NCBI GenBank assembly: GCA_016935665.1
Contig: JAFGQN010000173.1
Coordinates: forward strand, 1-64,000
Reading direction: 5' to 3'
Origin: Deltaproteobacteria bacterium
GTDB taxonomy: Bacteria > Myxococcota_A > Polyangia > JAAYKL01
DNA length: 64,000 nt
The position numbers and the translations under genes were made by a program. Numbering within the stretch: the stretch's first letter is position 1; each line of letters opens with the position of its first letter. Shown in pieces: positions 47,068 to 56,545 of this stretch. Below the pieces are notes generated by a model, which was not told where the DNA came from, did no database searches, and saw only the letters and a program-made list of their open reading frames with translations.

Positions 47068-47295
47068 ATGAATTGGCATTATCTACTTTTTAGACCTTCC
47101 TGCACTATATTGGCGTCAGGCGGTACACCGATGCGAGTGGCGTCAGAAATTGAACTCACACAAAAAGAAAAATCGAAGAATGCTACTCACTGGAGTACGC
47201 GCACTCTCGCAGCCAGGTTGAATGTCAGTCAAACAATGGTGCACCGCGTGCGGAAAGCCAATGGCTTGAAACCGCATATGGTTCGCATATCCTGA
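47068..47295 (+). pseudogene. IS630-type transposase remnant
   Basis: A 75-codon fragment. The second half matches the N-terminal DNA-binding region of IS630-family transposases: THWSTRTLAARLNVSQTMVHRVRKANGLKPHMVR, a winged-helix block normally followed by a DDE domain. Here a stop comes at once and no DDE domain is present. The first part (TILASGGTPMRVASEIEL) may be a piece of the preceding helix-turn-helix joined by a deletion. No terminal inverted repeats or TA target duplications are seen. A dead scrap of an insertion sequence between two surface-protein genes. Confidence 0.75.
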
Positions 47296-47310
47296 GGAAA
47301 CGCAGTCGAG

Positions 47311-49011
47311 TCAGTTTTCCTGCGTGATAAGACCCACGACTTCGGTGGTGTATGTTTGTGCGGTTTGGTAAGAGCCTCGGAACCAGAACAGGCCGGTGTT
47401 CTTTTTGTCCCATTTGGGGACGGCGGGACGCAGGTTTTCATTTTTTGAGTTCATGGTGACAGGCTCCCATGTGAATGTTGCGCCGTCGTCGCAGGTTACC
47501 CCTTTAAAGATTTCGTTGACGGGGTATTCCTTCGATTCGTCGCGAGGGTCAATATTGGTGGATACGTAAACCACGTGAGGGTTGTCGGGATCCAGTGCGG
47601 CGCCGCCCAGATAATCCTCTTCCCACCAATCGCTTTTGTTTCGGTACAGAGTGCGACCGCCTTTTACGAGACGGGTGGACTTCCAGCTGGTGCCATCAAA
47701 GCGGGAGTAGGCCACGTGATGTTTGGGATCGCAGTTGTTTTTGTCGGCACACTCATTTTCACGACCCTGCCAAAGAACAGCATTTGTTCCATCATCGTAC
47801 AGGACCACGTCAAAGTTCCACAGGCGTTTGAGGGTGACGCCGCCGAGGTTGCCGCCGGCAGCAAAGACTTTGGTGAATTCCTGAATTTTGGGGGCGTTGG
47901 AATCGTAAATGTTGCCGTCCACTTCCTTGCCGGTGGAGTCGTACGATTTTTCGCCTTTTATGTATCCGTGATAGACGCTGGTGTTGGAGTCACGCGGGTG
48001 CGACTCTGTGGCGAAGAAGTCGATGCGATCGACGCCATTGCCCCAGAATTTGTAGTAACCGGCGTTGTATCCCAGCTTGTCGCTGGCAGTAATTCGCCCG
48101 CCCCATTCCCAGCTTTTGCCATTGTCGTCGGAATAAAGGAAGGTTGGACTGGTTTCCACTGAGCGAACCAGGTTGTACAGACGCCCGCCCTCGGCACTCA
48201 TTTTATACAAATTGTTGTAGGTCACGTAGCTCGTGCTGCCATTGTTGGTCCAGGGGCAACCCTTCCCTCCCCATCCGTACTTAACCGTTGAGCTCCATGA
48301 GCTGCCGTCGTAAGTGGCAAAATAGGAATCGCATTCTTTGTTGTGATGCGCATATGCGGCAAAGTATTTCCCAGGCTCAGTGATAACGATGCCGGGATTG
48401 TTGTGATCGTCAGCGTAACTGAGCGATCCGAGGGTTTTCCTGTTGTTTGCGCCGGACGTCATGTCGTGGATGACCACATCGATACCGGAACTGGAGCTGG
48501 CCGAGCCCACAACGATTTTGCCGCCTTCGACGTCAATAAGGACGCGCTCGTCGTTGTACCAGGTCCAGGCGCCGTTATTGTTGAACACAGTGACATCACC
48601 GGCGGTCCACCCACTGGGGAACGTCGCGGGCAAATCCACACCAACGGCGGGGCACACATCAGCGTCCGTGTCGCCATCGGTATCTGTGTCACCATCGGTA
48701 TCTGTGTCGCCGTCCGAGTCCGTATCGCCGTCCGAGTCTGAATCGCCATCGGTATCCGAATCGCCATCGGTATCCGAATCGCCGTCCGAGTCCGTATCGC
48801 CGTCCGAGTCCGAATCGCCATCGGTATCCGAATCACCGTCCGAGTCCGTATCGCCGTCGGAATCCGAATCGCTGTCGGAGTCCGTATCGCCGTCGGAATC
48901 CCCATCTGCGCTACTTTCGTCGTCACTGTCGGTCTGGTTGTTTTTAGACTCACTGCAAGCCAGCCCTGCCAGCAGCGCCAGGCACAATAACCATAGAACG
49001 TATTGATTCAT
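47311..49011 (-). CDS. Stalked BNR-4-type lipoprotein, possible polysaccharide lyase
   Basis: A 566-residue protein. The lipobox is LAGLAC (Cys about 19), then the longest acidic stalk here (about 30-118, alternating DSDGD and DTDGD). The C-terminal 430 residues form a BNR-4-type beta-propeller: [13 protein letters not shown], the [12 protein letters not shown] motif, [19 protein letters not shown], and repeated SWSSTVKYG-type turns. BNR-4 proteins include ulvan/rhamnogalacturonan-type lyases and unknown glycan-active enzymes; the conserved His pair near AHHNK fits a lyase-like role. AGGGAGA precedes the ATG. Substrate unproven. Confidence 0.82.
   Translation of the reverse strand: MNQYVLWLLCLALLAGLACSESKNNQTDSDDESSADGDSDGDTDSDSDSDSDGDTDSDGDSDTDGDSDSDGDTDSDGDSDTDGDSDTDGDSDSDGDTDSDGDTDTDGDTDTDGDTDADVCPAVGVDLPATFPSGWTAGDVTVFNNNGAWTWYNDERVLIDVEGGKIVVGSASSSSGIDVVIHDMTSGANNRKTLGSLSYADDHNNPGIVITEPGKYFAAYAHHNKECDSYFATYDGSSWSSTVKYGWGGKGCPWTNNGSTSYVTYNNLYKMSAEGGRLYNLVRSVETSPTFLYSDDNGKSWEWGGRITASDKLGYNAGYYKFWGNGVDRIDFFATESHPRDSNTSVYHGYIKGEKSYDSTGKEVDGNIYDSNAPKIQEFTKVFAAGGNLGGVTLKRLWNFDVVLYDDGTNAVLWQGRENECADKNNCDPKHHVAYSRFDGTSWKSTRLVKGGRTLYRNKSDWWEEDYLGGAALDPDNPHVVYVSTNIDPRDESKEYPVNEIFKGVTCDDGATFTWEPVTMNSKNENLRPAVPKWDKKNTGLFWFRGSYQTAQTYTTEVVGLITQEN
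48655..48924 (-). repeat. SD/GD-encoding DNA repeat (BNR lipoprotein stalk)
   Basis: The longest and most regular of the stalk repeats. On the coding strand, GATTCGGACGGCGATACGGAC-type units recur about fifteen times at an 18-24-base spacing. Near-identity between units suggests recent slippage or conversion. Confidence 0.9.
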
Positions 49012-49733
49012 TACAATCTCCCTAAAAAATCGGTTCCAGTTTTGTAGGTCACTTAGTTACACAGTGGCCTTGATATCCCCGTTTGAGTCGCATCCAAAAC
49101 ATCTTTGCTGGTGGCCAACACGTGTTCGAGCGCAACCCGAGTTTATTGGTAAGTATGCTGGGCTTCAATTCGAGCTCACACTTATGGAAAAGGAGTTAAA
49201 CTTTGCGAGTATGCGAGGATAAGAGGATAAGTTGTATTGGAATATGGCACAGCAAACTTTTGGCGGTGCAACCGTACCGACCCGTGACCCCTTTTTCGTC
49301 GCTAATTGGAAAAGGGACGGCTTATCGACAAAAAGCAAAAAATGATAATGAATTTTATATCGCTATGTGTGGAAATTTGTCGCCGATAATACTCACGACA
49401 AAAAAAAGAGAAAATGAATCGACTTGTCTGGGTAGGCCTATTTTTTCTGTCTTGGATTTGTTGCCGAATAACTTTCGAAGAAACTAATGAATGTCGTTTT
49501 AGATGCCAAAAGAAAATGCGGTTTTCAATCCTTTAGGCATAGTTCAAGGATCAATCCTACATCATTCTGACTCTTCCGTTTTGTCGTCTGAAGAACTTCC
49601 TTTCTCTCACTATACAGTGTACCGAAAAATATCTCTTTAGCGACATCCACTGAAAACACAATTTACTTTTCAACCCCTTTTCCATAGCTGACTTGAAAGG
49701 GGTGGGATGTGCCACCCTAAGCGCGAGGAAACC
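49012..49733. other. 720-base AT-rich gap with a weak hairpin
   Basis: No gene is supported; the 94-codon ORF at 49203-49487 has no ribosome site and a random-looking protein. Near the esterase end, GGGTGG-GATGTG-CCACCC (49700-49717) can form a 6-bp hairpin just beyond the stop, possibly a weak terminator. The rest may hold the promoter of the BNR lipoprotein gene. Confidence 0.35.
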
Positions 49734-50618
49734 CTACTTCGTGTAGCGTTGAATAAAAGCACTTATTTCGCTGCGCGCCTGGTTTGCTTCGGGAAGGAAC
49801 TGCGGACTGAGCTGAAATATGTGCCACATTTTTTCCCATACGGTAAGTGTTACATTCGCGCCGGCGGCTTCTGCTTTTTGTGCAAACCGTACTGCATCGT
49901 CCTCAAAGACGTCATATTGAGCGGCATGAATCAACAGTGGCGGCAGACCATGCAGGTTTGAGTACAACGGCGATAGTATTGGGTCTTTGGGATTTGTGTT
50001 GGTAAAAGAATGCTTTGCAATTCCAAGAGGGTCTTTTAACCTGAAAGGATCCAGATGTGCCCTGGTTTTAAAGGATTCCCCGGTTCCCGCCATATCCAGT
50101 ACGGGACAAAGAGCCGCGCATGATGACGGTAGAGGAAGTCCCCCATTTCGAAATTCAAGTAAAGCGGAAAGACATAATCCGGCGCCGGATGAATCACCGG
50201 CAAAAGCGATACGCCTGGGTGAATATCCTTCCTGCTGTAACCAGTTATAAACGTTGACGGCATCATCAAGCGCTGCAGGCCACGGGTGTTTGGGCGCCAG
50301 GCGATAGTCGACAAGCAGGGTTCGCAGCCCGCTTTCAAGGGATATGCGCGCAACGAACTTTCTGGTGATACTTGATAGCCCCAGGCAATACCCGCCACCA
50401 TGCAGATATACGAGTACTTTATCTTCGGTTGAATACCTGGGGACAAACCATTCAGCATTCACCCCTCCCGCTGTGACCTGTTTGACTGCTACGTCCCTGG
50501 GGGGAAGAAAGCGGGAATTCCGGTTTTCGAATTCCTTTTTGATTTCGACCAGTGACTTGTTAAAGTTGATCAGTTTTCCAATTAAAAATCGGTGAAGATG
50601 ACTCTGAATGCTTGCCAT
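49734..50618 (-). CDS. Alpha/beta hydrolase, HSL-type esterase
   Basis: About 294 residues from the ATG at 50618, preceded by AGAGG; the frame extends to 50666, but that would overlap the operator. The hormone-sensitive-lipase family motifs are clear: oxyanion-hole HGGGY (VYLHGGGYCLGL), the LLVDYRLAPKHPWPAAL block, nucleophile Ser in GDSSGAG, then DPILSPLY and the catalytic His near EKMWHIFQL. It has no signal peptide and is expected to hydrolyse short-chain esters in the cytoplasm. It lies 54 bases downstream of a TetR gene, with a perfect palindrome between, so it is probably repressed by that regulator. Confidence 0.92.
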   Translation of the reverse strand: MASIQSHLHRFLIGKLINFNKSLVEIKKEFENRNSRFLPPRDVAVKQVTAGGVNAEWFVPRYSTEDKVLVYLHGGGYCLGLSSITRKFVARISLESGLRTLLVDYRLAPKHPWPAALDDAVNVYNWLQQEGYSPRRIAFAGDSSGAGLCLSALLEFRNGGLPLPSSCAALCPVLDMAGTGESFKTRAHLDPFRLKDPLGIAKHSFTNTNPKDPILSPLYSNLHGLPPLLIHAAQYDVFEDDAVRFAQKAEAAGANVTLTVWEKMWHIFQLSPQFLPEANQARSEISAFIQRYTK

Positions 50619-50636
50619 GAAAAACCTCTTCTGTTT

Positions 50637-50658
50637 TTTTGTAACGTTTGTTACAAAA
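50637..50658. promoter_or_regulatory. Putative TetR operator (esterase promoter)
   Basis: A perfect inverted repeat, TTTTGTAAC-GTTT-GTTACAAAA, with 9-bp arms and a 4-base spacer, lies between the TetR gene and the esterase. The left half-site and spacer recur upstream of tetR at 51269-51282. Size and position suit a TetR-dimer operator. Confidence 0.8.
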
Positions 50659-50672
50659 TTGGGCAAAAAATT

Positions 50673-51251
50673 TTATTCGATTATCGATAGAGCGATTTTA
50701 ATCACGGAATTAACTTGTTTTTTATCGTCAGTTCGCCTGGCCATCACGCGGAGTCCGTCCATGGCATTTACCAAAAAAAGGGCCACGTCATCGGGGGACT
50801 CGTTAAGTGCGATTTCCCCTTCGTTAACCGAACGGGACAGAGCCAGCGAGATGCAATGAACGCAATTCCGGTAATACGCAGAGACACGTTTTTGTACTTC
50901 GTTATCGAACGAGGCCAGTTCCGTCGCCGCATTCGCCATCAAGCATCCTGTCTGTTTGTTATCAGTTGCAGCGGCATCAAACAGTTTTTCAAAAAGTGCC
51001 CGGAGGGCATTTTTAATCGGCTTATGATTCAAAAGCTTTCTCAGATATTCGAGCATCAGCGACGAATAGCTATCGAGCGCCATCAAGTACAGTGCATGTT
51101 TGCTTTTATACGCATTATAAAAACTGCCACGACCAATACCCAGATTTTCAAGCAGGTACTCCATTGAGGTATGTTTGAATCCCTTTTCCCAGAAAACCGC
51201 TATCGCTTTTTCGATAATATCGTCGCTGTTGAACTCTCTGTTTCGTGCCAT
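50673..51251 (-). CDS. TetR/AcrR-family repressor
   Basis: About 192 residues from the ATG at 51251; the frame runs to 51287, but that would place the start inside the operator-like sequence. The N-terminal helix-turn-helix is typical (DDIIEKAIAVFWEKGFKHTSMEYLLENLGIGRGSFYNAYKSKHALY). The C-terminal ligand domain carries KQTGCLMANAATELA, as in the NemR/AcuR-like subgroup that responds to electrophiles or small organics. It precedes the esterase gene and has matching operator half-sites at both genes, so it probably represses itself and the esterase. The inducer is unknown. Confidence 0.9.
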   Translation of the reverse strand: MARNREFNSDDIIEKAIAVFWEKGFKHTSMEYLLENLGIGRGSFYNAYKSKHALYLMALDSYSSLMLEYLRKLLNHKPIKNALRALFEKLFDAAATDNKQTGCLMANAATELASFDNEVQKRVSAYYRNCVHCISLALSRSVNEGEIALNESPDDVALFLVNAMDGLRVMARRTDDKKQVNSVIKIALSIIE

Positions 51252-51268
51252 AAGGGGCACTATATGTT

Positions 51269-51290
51269 TTTTGTAACGTTTGGTCAAGAA
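51269..51290. promoter_or_regulatory. Second TetR operator-like site (tetR promoter)
   Basis: TTTTGTAACGTTTG matches the left half and spacer of the palindrome at 50637-50658 base for base over 14 bases. The right half (GTCAAGAA instead of TTACAAAA) is degenerate, so this may be a weaker autoregulatory site just upstream of the tetR start. Confidence 0.65.
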
Positions 51291-51554
51291 TCAACAACCG
51301 CGACATGTTTCCACTTATACTGCAATAGTAAATTGGCGTTTCTGATTCAAAAAATGGCCCTTTTCAAACCTTTGTAATGTTCTATAACTTACTGAATTTA
51401 TGAAGTTTTACCAGCTGACTGTGCTTAATTCTCATCTGCTTTTTCTTGGCCCTCATTTCAATACCACTGGAACTAATGGGCATACTGTTCCGATATAGCT
51501 GAAATTCAAAAGCTTACGAAAGCTTGGCATACTAACAAAAGGAGTAGAATTATT
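51291..51554. other. Divergent intergenic region
   Basis: About 264 AT-rich bases between tetR (minus) and the GH5 lipoprotein (plus). AAGCTT-ACGA-AAGCTT occurs just before the GH5 ribosome site, a 6-bp inverted repeat. Nothing else assigned. Confidence 0.35.
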
Positions 51555-53633
51555 ATGTTAACATTAGCCAATAGCGTTTTTCGTTTTTCTCCCTATCTGG
51601 TGTTGTCTGGGCTGCTGCTTGGCAGTTGCGGCAAGGAGGCTGAGCAGCCGTTTATGCAGGAGGGCGTAAGCAGCAATCAGAAAGACGACGAATGCGATTG
51701 TTCCTGCTGTTGCGAGAATGATGACAACAGCAGCGCAGATGACAATGACGGAAAAAGCAATGACAACGACGGCAACGATGGCAACGACAATAACCACGAC
51801 AATGGAAACGATTCCGGAACGTCTGATGATGATGCAAAAATTTATAAAGATGGCGGGTGTGCCTATCAATGTGTATGGGGAGCAGACACTTGCGCCGACC
51901 AGTTGAGCGGCGAAGTGGTCGACGGAACATGTGGTGATAATCAAGCGTGTTGTCGGGTCAAAGGGGAAGAGGCCAAACGACAGTGTCTGGGCAGTTGCGT
52001 CATGGAATGGGAAAGTTGTCAGGAGGGCAAGTTTCCCAGCGACGGCAACTGCTCCGATACACAGGCGGTATGCTGTGAAGATGGCACCGAAACCCCCGAC
52101 GACAGCAAGGGATTTGCGGATGGTGATGACGACGACGATGATGATGATGACGACGGCGTCACCGGTTCAGTGGACGATGGGGAATTCGACCTGGAAACCA
52201 CCTGGGATGATGTAAAGAATCAGGACAATACCGTGGCAGAGGTCGATGGAGATTCCATTACGGATTTAACCACCCCTGGTCAATATCGCGTAGATAAAAA
52301 CGGCAACATCACCGATGGCGGATCCAGGTTCAACGTGCGCTGCGGCAACTGGTTTGGTTTGGAAGGGCAGCACGAACCACCGGACGCCGCCAACAATCCC
52401 GGGGGCGCGCCCATGGAGTTGTATATGGGCAACATGTGGTGGAACGAATCCGGCCGCACCATTCAACAGACCATGACCGAAATAAAGGAGCTTGGGATTA
52501 ACATGATTCGATTCCCCATTGCGCCGCAGACGCTGGACCCCAGCGACCCGCAGGGCATCGGGTCGGTACAGGAAGGTGGCGTACTTAAAAATTCCCCTTC
52601 GGTAATACAGGAGAACGCGCGGCAGGCCATGGAGGACTTCATTAAACTGGCCGACGAAAACGATTTAAAAGTACTTGTGGACATTCACTCCTGTTCCAAC
52701 TACGTGGGCTGGCGTGCCGGCCGTCTGGATGCGGCCCCGCCGTGGGTGGATGCAGACCGCAAGGACTACGATTATACGCGCGAAGAGTACACCTGTGCCA
52801 GCGGCAAGGACGAGTACAACGAATCAAAATGGCTTGCCAACATCAAGGAAATCGCCGGACTGTCCGAAAGCCTTGGCGTGGATAATATTATTGGTATCGA
52901 CATCTTTAACGAGCCATGGGACTACACCTGGTCTGAATGGAAACGGCTGGCGGAACACGCATTTGAAGCCATTGATTCGGTAAATCCCGACATTCTCATT
53001 TTTGTGGAAGGCATCGGTTCAAATACTTCAGCCGAAGAAAAAATTCCCCACGGCGCAGATGAAACAAATCCCAACTGGGGAGAGAACCTGTTCAACTTTA
53101 AAACCGATCCGCTCAACATTCCCAAAGAACGTCTGGTGCTCTCACCCCACACGTACGGGCCTTCCGTGTTCGTTCAAACACAGTTTGTTACCGGCAGCGC
53201 CTGCAAGGGGTTGGAAGGCGATGCAGCAGGTGAGATAGACTGTCCCATCGAAATCAATCCCGACCGTCTGTACCCGGGATGGGAAGAGCATTTCGGGTAC
53301 CTGCGCAGACAGGGATACGCCATGGTGATTGGGGAGTTTGGCGGAAATATCAACTGGCCCGATAACACCAGCCGCGCCATACAGGACATGTGGAGTCACA
53401 TCCATTCACAGGTGGATTTGGATTGGCAAAATACCTTCGTGGACTACATGATTGATGCTAATATTCAGGCCTGCTATTGGGCCATCAATCCCGAGTCCGG
53501 GGACACCGGTGGTTTGTACACCACCCCGTACAAAGCGGACGTCAACGAAGACGCCTGGGGCACATGGGGATCGTTCGATTCCTCCAAAACGCAACTGATT
53601 AAACGGTACTGGCAGGGGCTCGAATCGAAGTAA
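51555..53633 (+). CDS. Secreted GH5 lipoprotein with Asp-rich, Cys-rich N-terminus
   Basis: A 692-residue enzyme. The lipobox is LLGSC (Cys about 25). Next come a CDCSCCC cluster, an Asp/Asn-rich linker (about 55-95), two tandem Cys modules of about 35 residues (CAYQCVWGADTC...CGDNQACC and CLGSCVMEWESC...CSDTQAVCC), a run of ten Asp (about 190-200), then a GH5 domain (about 255-690). Catalytic residues: acid/base Glu about 453 in IDIFNEPWDY and nucleophile Glu about 594 in MVIGEFGGN; also MIRFPIAP, VLVDIHSCSNY and LSPHTYGPS. It should cleave a beta-1,4-glucan or mannan outside the cell. AAAGGAG precedes the ATG. Confidence 0.9.
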   Translation: MLTLANSVFRFSPYLVLSGLLLGSCGKEAEQPFMQEGVSSNQKDDECDCSCCCENDDNSSADDNDGKSNDNDGNDGNDNNHDNGNDSGTSDDDAKIYKDGGCAYQCVWGADTCADQLSGEVVDGTCGDNQACCRVKGEEAKRQCLGSCVMEWESCQEGKFPSDGNCSDTQAVCCEDGTETPDDSKGFADGDDDDDDDDDDGVTGSVDDGEFDLETTWDDVKNQDNTVAEVDGDSITDLTTPGQYRVDKNGNITDGGSRFNVRCGNWFGLEGQHEPPDAANNPGGAPMELYMGNMWWNESGRTIQQTMTEIKELGINMIRFPIAPQTLDPSDPQGIGSVQEGGVLKNSPSVIQENARQAMEDFIKLADENDLKVLVDIHSCSNYVGWRAGRLDAAPPWVDADRKDYDYTREEYTCASGKDEYNESKWLANIKEIAGLSESLGVDNIIGIDIFNEPWDYTWSEWKRLAEHAFEAIDSVNPDILIFVEGIGSNTSAEEKIPHGADETNPNWGENLFNFKTDPLNIPKERLVLSPHTYGPSVFVQTQFVTGSACKGLEGDAAGEIDCPIEINPDRLYPGWEEHFGYLRRQGYAMVIGEFGGNINWPDNTSRAIQDMWSHIHSQVDLDWQNTFVDYMIDANIQACYWAINPESGDTGGLYTTPYKADVNEDAWGTWGSFDSSKTQLIKRYWQGLESK

Positions 53634-53900
53634 CCCTCCAGTCCCAAAAGAAGGATAGTCCGGCCAGTCGAATCGACTTCGCCCCGTTGCACCACGTCTT
53701 CACCGCTCGTTTCGACCAGCCACTTTTTTAACAAACGATTCAAACAGACAATCTGACTGCCGCCGGATGAATGCCGCATCCTCTGAATGGCTGCAGCAAA
53801 AGACTGCTGTGTCCGAAACGATTTCTGCGTTGAAAAAAAAAATTTTATCCTTTGAGCAAACCCCTTTCAAGTCCTCTTCGTAAAAGAATCGTGTGATTAA

Positions 53901-54326
53901 ATGGAGTTGCGGTTTTATCCGTCTGCCATGCACGATGCGTGGTCACACACACATGAATTTATGGACGATGGATTGCCGGGCCAGCCTGTTACCCGCGAAA
54001 AGGTGTACAGAGCTGGTCCGTTTCAACCGTGTCGATTTATCACTCCGATGCGTTTAAGGTCTGAAAGTCATATTGGCGAATATCTTGCGCGTGCGGACGG
54101 CGTCATGAACTATCCGAAAACATACCGATTTTCCACAGCTCAGCAAAACCGCGCCTTCCTGTTGCAAACACTGGCGGCTCACAATTGGAATCCGGATGCC
54201 ACCGTCGCTTTTCTAAAACAAAGTGACAACGACTTTTTGTTGAGAGTCGATAACGCGGGCTTTGCCTATTCCGTTAAAATGCTCCTCCAGCAGCAGGCCA
54301 GAAGCCGCCGGAGTCGATGGGGATGA
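53901..54326 (+). CDS. Hypothetical small protein with possible Fis-type end
   Basis: A 141-residue protein with no signal peptide. The C-terminal 50 residues (NRAFLLQTLAAHNWNPDATVAFLKQSDNDFLLRVDNAGF) recall the helix-turn-helix of Fis-type domains (an AL..TGWN...A..L....D.L...L...G shape), but the match is weak and the N-terminal part is unlike known regulators. The ORF fills the space between two lipoprotein genes with normal base composition. The start has no strong ribosome site. It could be a small regulator or a chance ORF. Confidence 0.4.
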   Translation: MELRFYPSAMHDAWSHTHEFMDDGLPGQPVTREKVYRAGPFQPCRFITPMRLRSESHIGEYLARADGVMNYPKTYRFSTAQQNRAFLLQTLAAHNWNPDATVAFLKQSDNDFLLRVDNAGFAYSVKMLLQQQARSRRSRWG

Positions 54327-54406
54327 TCATTATAATTCCTGAAACTAAAAAAAGATGTCTGTCGAGAAGAAGTGTGAACTGAGAGGCCCCCATGCCACTC
54401 CCTGAT

Positions 54407-56227
54407 TTAGTCGCATCCGCCTGACGGGCACTTTGCGGGTATAAAAGTCGATTCACCACCATCTATAGTGGCATAAATCGACGCACCCTGCCCCTTGGGG
54501 ATTTCGTTGCTGCAGCTGTCGTCGATGCAGGTGGATGGGAAATCACCGCTGGTGTTTGAATATATCTCGAACATCCTGAAGTCACCGCGCTCATACTCCT
54601 GGTACGAGTCGTGATAGAAAGTCCCATTCGCGTCTACGGCATACAGATAGTCTGTTGTGTAACCGCTTGAATGCGTTATGCGCAGGAACGTGTTGTTGAT
54701 GGTAAACCACTCGCCGTTGGCGAGCATGGTCGCGTTCCCCTTGTCAATCACCACGAATCGAAACTCGTCAGCGTCTACGTCTTTTCTGTAATTGTGCGTA
54801 CCGCCGGCATTGATGTTGTTCTGGAACCATCCCTGACCTGGTCCGTCGATGAGCCGCTCATCCTGATCTTTGGCCGAGTCCGGGATGTTCTCCATATCAA
54901 CCATTTTAAAGTCATCCCCCGCCGCCTCCGCCAATTCTTTGCCGCTCTTCAGGCCCGATACGTTCGGTTTACTGCCACTTGACTCTTCCTTCTCAAATCT
55001 CCCGATAAAACCACCGCTCATAAAACCCTGATCGGAAATAATCGACCCCTGAGTTTCATCAAGGAAGATATACGGATATTTCTGGATAGCACCTGAGCTG
55101 GGAACAAACACAAAGGCGATATTGTTTGAAGTGAACCACTGACCGTCTTTGCCATTCATTGTTGCGCTACCGTCTTCCCAAACCCTGACATCAAACTTGC
55201 CTATCGCGATGGAACCCGTCGTCCAATGGGCATCGTCGCCAGTGATCCACCGCGGGTCTCGGTAGGAATTCTCCGGTTCGCCTTCCAGACTCGGGGCTTT
55301 GATTAAGCACGTATTTTTATAATTCGGCGGGTAGTCCGCTTCTGCCGAGATGACCAGACGTAACTGGGGGCCAATGCCGTCGATGGAACGGATGAGACGC
55401 CCTGTAATGTTGTCGCCGGTGCCCTCCGCATCGCGCCGCGTCTTCTGCGTGTGCTCTCCGCTATTCGGGCCCACGGGATCAACATCGCCAGACTTGCACG
55501 AATACGATGTTTCCCAGGAGTTGTACGCCCATTCTTCACCGCTGCCTAAATCGTCCAGTTTACTCTTGTAATTTTTTGCCGCGTACTCAAACTCCGCCTC
55601 GGTCATCATACGATACGCCCTGCCTGTTTTTCTGCTTAACTCGCAAGCGAATGCATTGGCGTCATACCAGGTGATCATTAGACCCATCCCTGACCCACTG
55701 TCACCCATCACGGCTTTGTACAGTTGCGCCGTCACCTGGTTTTTCGCGATATGATAGCTGCTGACGGTAATGTTATCAACGGGGTCTGTATATTGCGGGC
55801 AAGTGCCGCCTTCACACCCTAACGTGAATGTGCCGCCCTCCACGTAAACCATGTCAAAAGTGATACCGTCTACCGTTTCCGTGAAGTCCTCGGTGGGTGA
55901 GGTTTCAGTGGGAACGAATGCACCAGCATCTGAATCAGAATCGCCATCCGAGTCTCCGTCTGTATCGCCGTCTGTATCCGAATCGCCGTCGGAATCGCTG
56001 TCTCCGTCGGAATCACCATCCGTGTCCGAATCGCCGTCACCATCGGAATCACCGTCCGTGTCCGAATCACCATCACCGCCCGCATCGCCATCGGAATCGC
56101 TGTCGCCATCAGAATCCGCATCTGAATCTGCATCGCTGTCTGTTTCGTCGCCGCCGCTGGAGCTGTTTCCACAGCCATATGCCAAAAGCGCCAAGAGAAC
56201 CATCGTTAAAACGCGTACGTGTAACAT
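54407..56227 (-). CDS. Stalked FGE/SUMF1-type lipoprotein with C-terminal duplication
   Basis: About 606 residues from the ATG at 56227, with strong AAGGAGG upstream. The lipobox is LAYGC (Cys about 19), then an SD/GD stalk (about 28-100). The FGE-sulfatase (SUMF1) domain (about 115-300) has [15 protein letters not shown], the [13 protein letters not shown] strand, a [31 protein letters not shown] block and [18 protein letters not shown]. Two similar C-terminal modules of about 95 residues follow: one with [22 protein letters not shown], the other with [24 protein letters not shown]-type domains here are often non-enzymatic binding domains. The role is probably surface glycan or protein binding or modification. 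Confidence 0.85.
   Translation of the reverse strand: MLHVRVLTMVLLALLAYGCGNSSSGGDETDSDADSDADSDGDSDSDGDAGGDGDSDTDGDSDGDGDSDTDGDSDGDSDSDGDSDTDGDTDGDSDGDSDSDAGAFVPTETSPTEDFTETVDGITFDMVYVEGGTFTLGCEGGTCPQYTDPVDNITVSSYHIAKNQVTAQLYKAVMGDSGSGMGLMITWYDANAFACELSRKTGRAYRMMTEAEFEYAAKNYKSKLDDLGSGEEWAYNSWETSYSCKSGDVDPVGPNSGEHTQKTRRDAEGTGDNITGRLIRSIDGIGPQLRLVISAEADYPPNYKNTCLIKAPSLEGEPENSYRDPRWITGDDAHWTTGSIAIGKFDVRVWEDGSATMNGKDGQWFTSNNIAFVFVPSSGAIQKYPYIFLDETQGSIISDQGFMSGGFIGRFEKEESSGSKPNVSGLKSGKELAEAAGDDFKMVDMENIPDSAKDQDERLIDGPGQGWFQNNINAGGTHNYRKDVDADEFRFVVIDKGNATMLANGEWFTINNTFLRITHSSGYTTDYLYAVDANGTFYHDSYQEYERGDFRMFEIYSNTSGDFPSTCIDDSCSNEIPKGQGASIYATIDGGESTFIPAKCPSGGCD
55926..56150 (-). repeat. SD/GD-encoding DNA repeat (FGE lipoprotein stalk)
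   Basis: GATTCGGACGGTGAT / GATACAGACGGCGAT-type units encode the stalk after the lipidated Cys. Same family as the other five tracts. Confidence 0.88.
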
Positions 56228-56545
56228 GTTTTTTTCCTCCTTTTTTAGAATTAAAAGCCAGAATCGTTCCTTAAAAAATTCTGCCATTGATTCTGTCGCG
56301 TTGTAAATAGGCGGATGCTGTTATCTGAAAAGTATTCCATTACAATCATGGAAAATTGTTCCACGACTGAAAAATACTCACATAACGCAACCCGGATTGA
56401 CCTGATTATATTGAGGACATGAGCGAAGACCGAGGGGGCGTCAGAAATTACTCCATCTTATTCAGAGAAACCCCCAATGGTGATCCGGAGGAGACCAGGT
56501 GCACCGCATGGGGGTGTCGTCAGGAATTCAAATGATTACAAATAT
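56228..56545. other. Gap between FGE and Cys-rich lipoprotein genes
   Basis: About 320 bases with no supported ORF. It should hold the promoter of the FGE-type gene. No clear terminator for the upstream Cys-rich gene. Confidence 0.3.

Noticed and set aside
49203-49487. 94-codon ORF in the 720-base gap
   Set aside because: No ribosome site, composition random, in AT-rich non-coding DNA.
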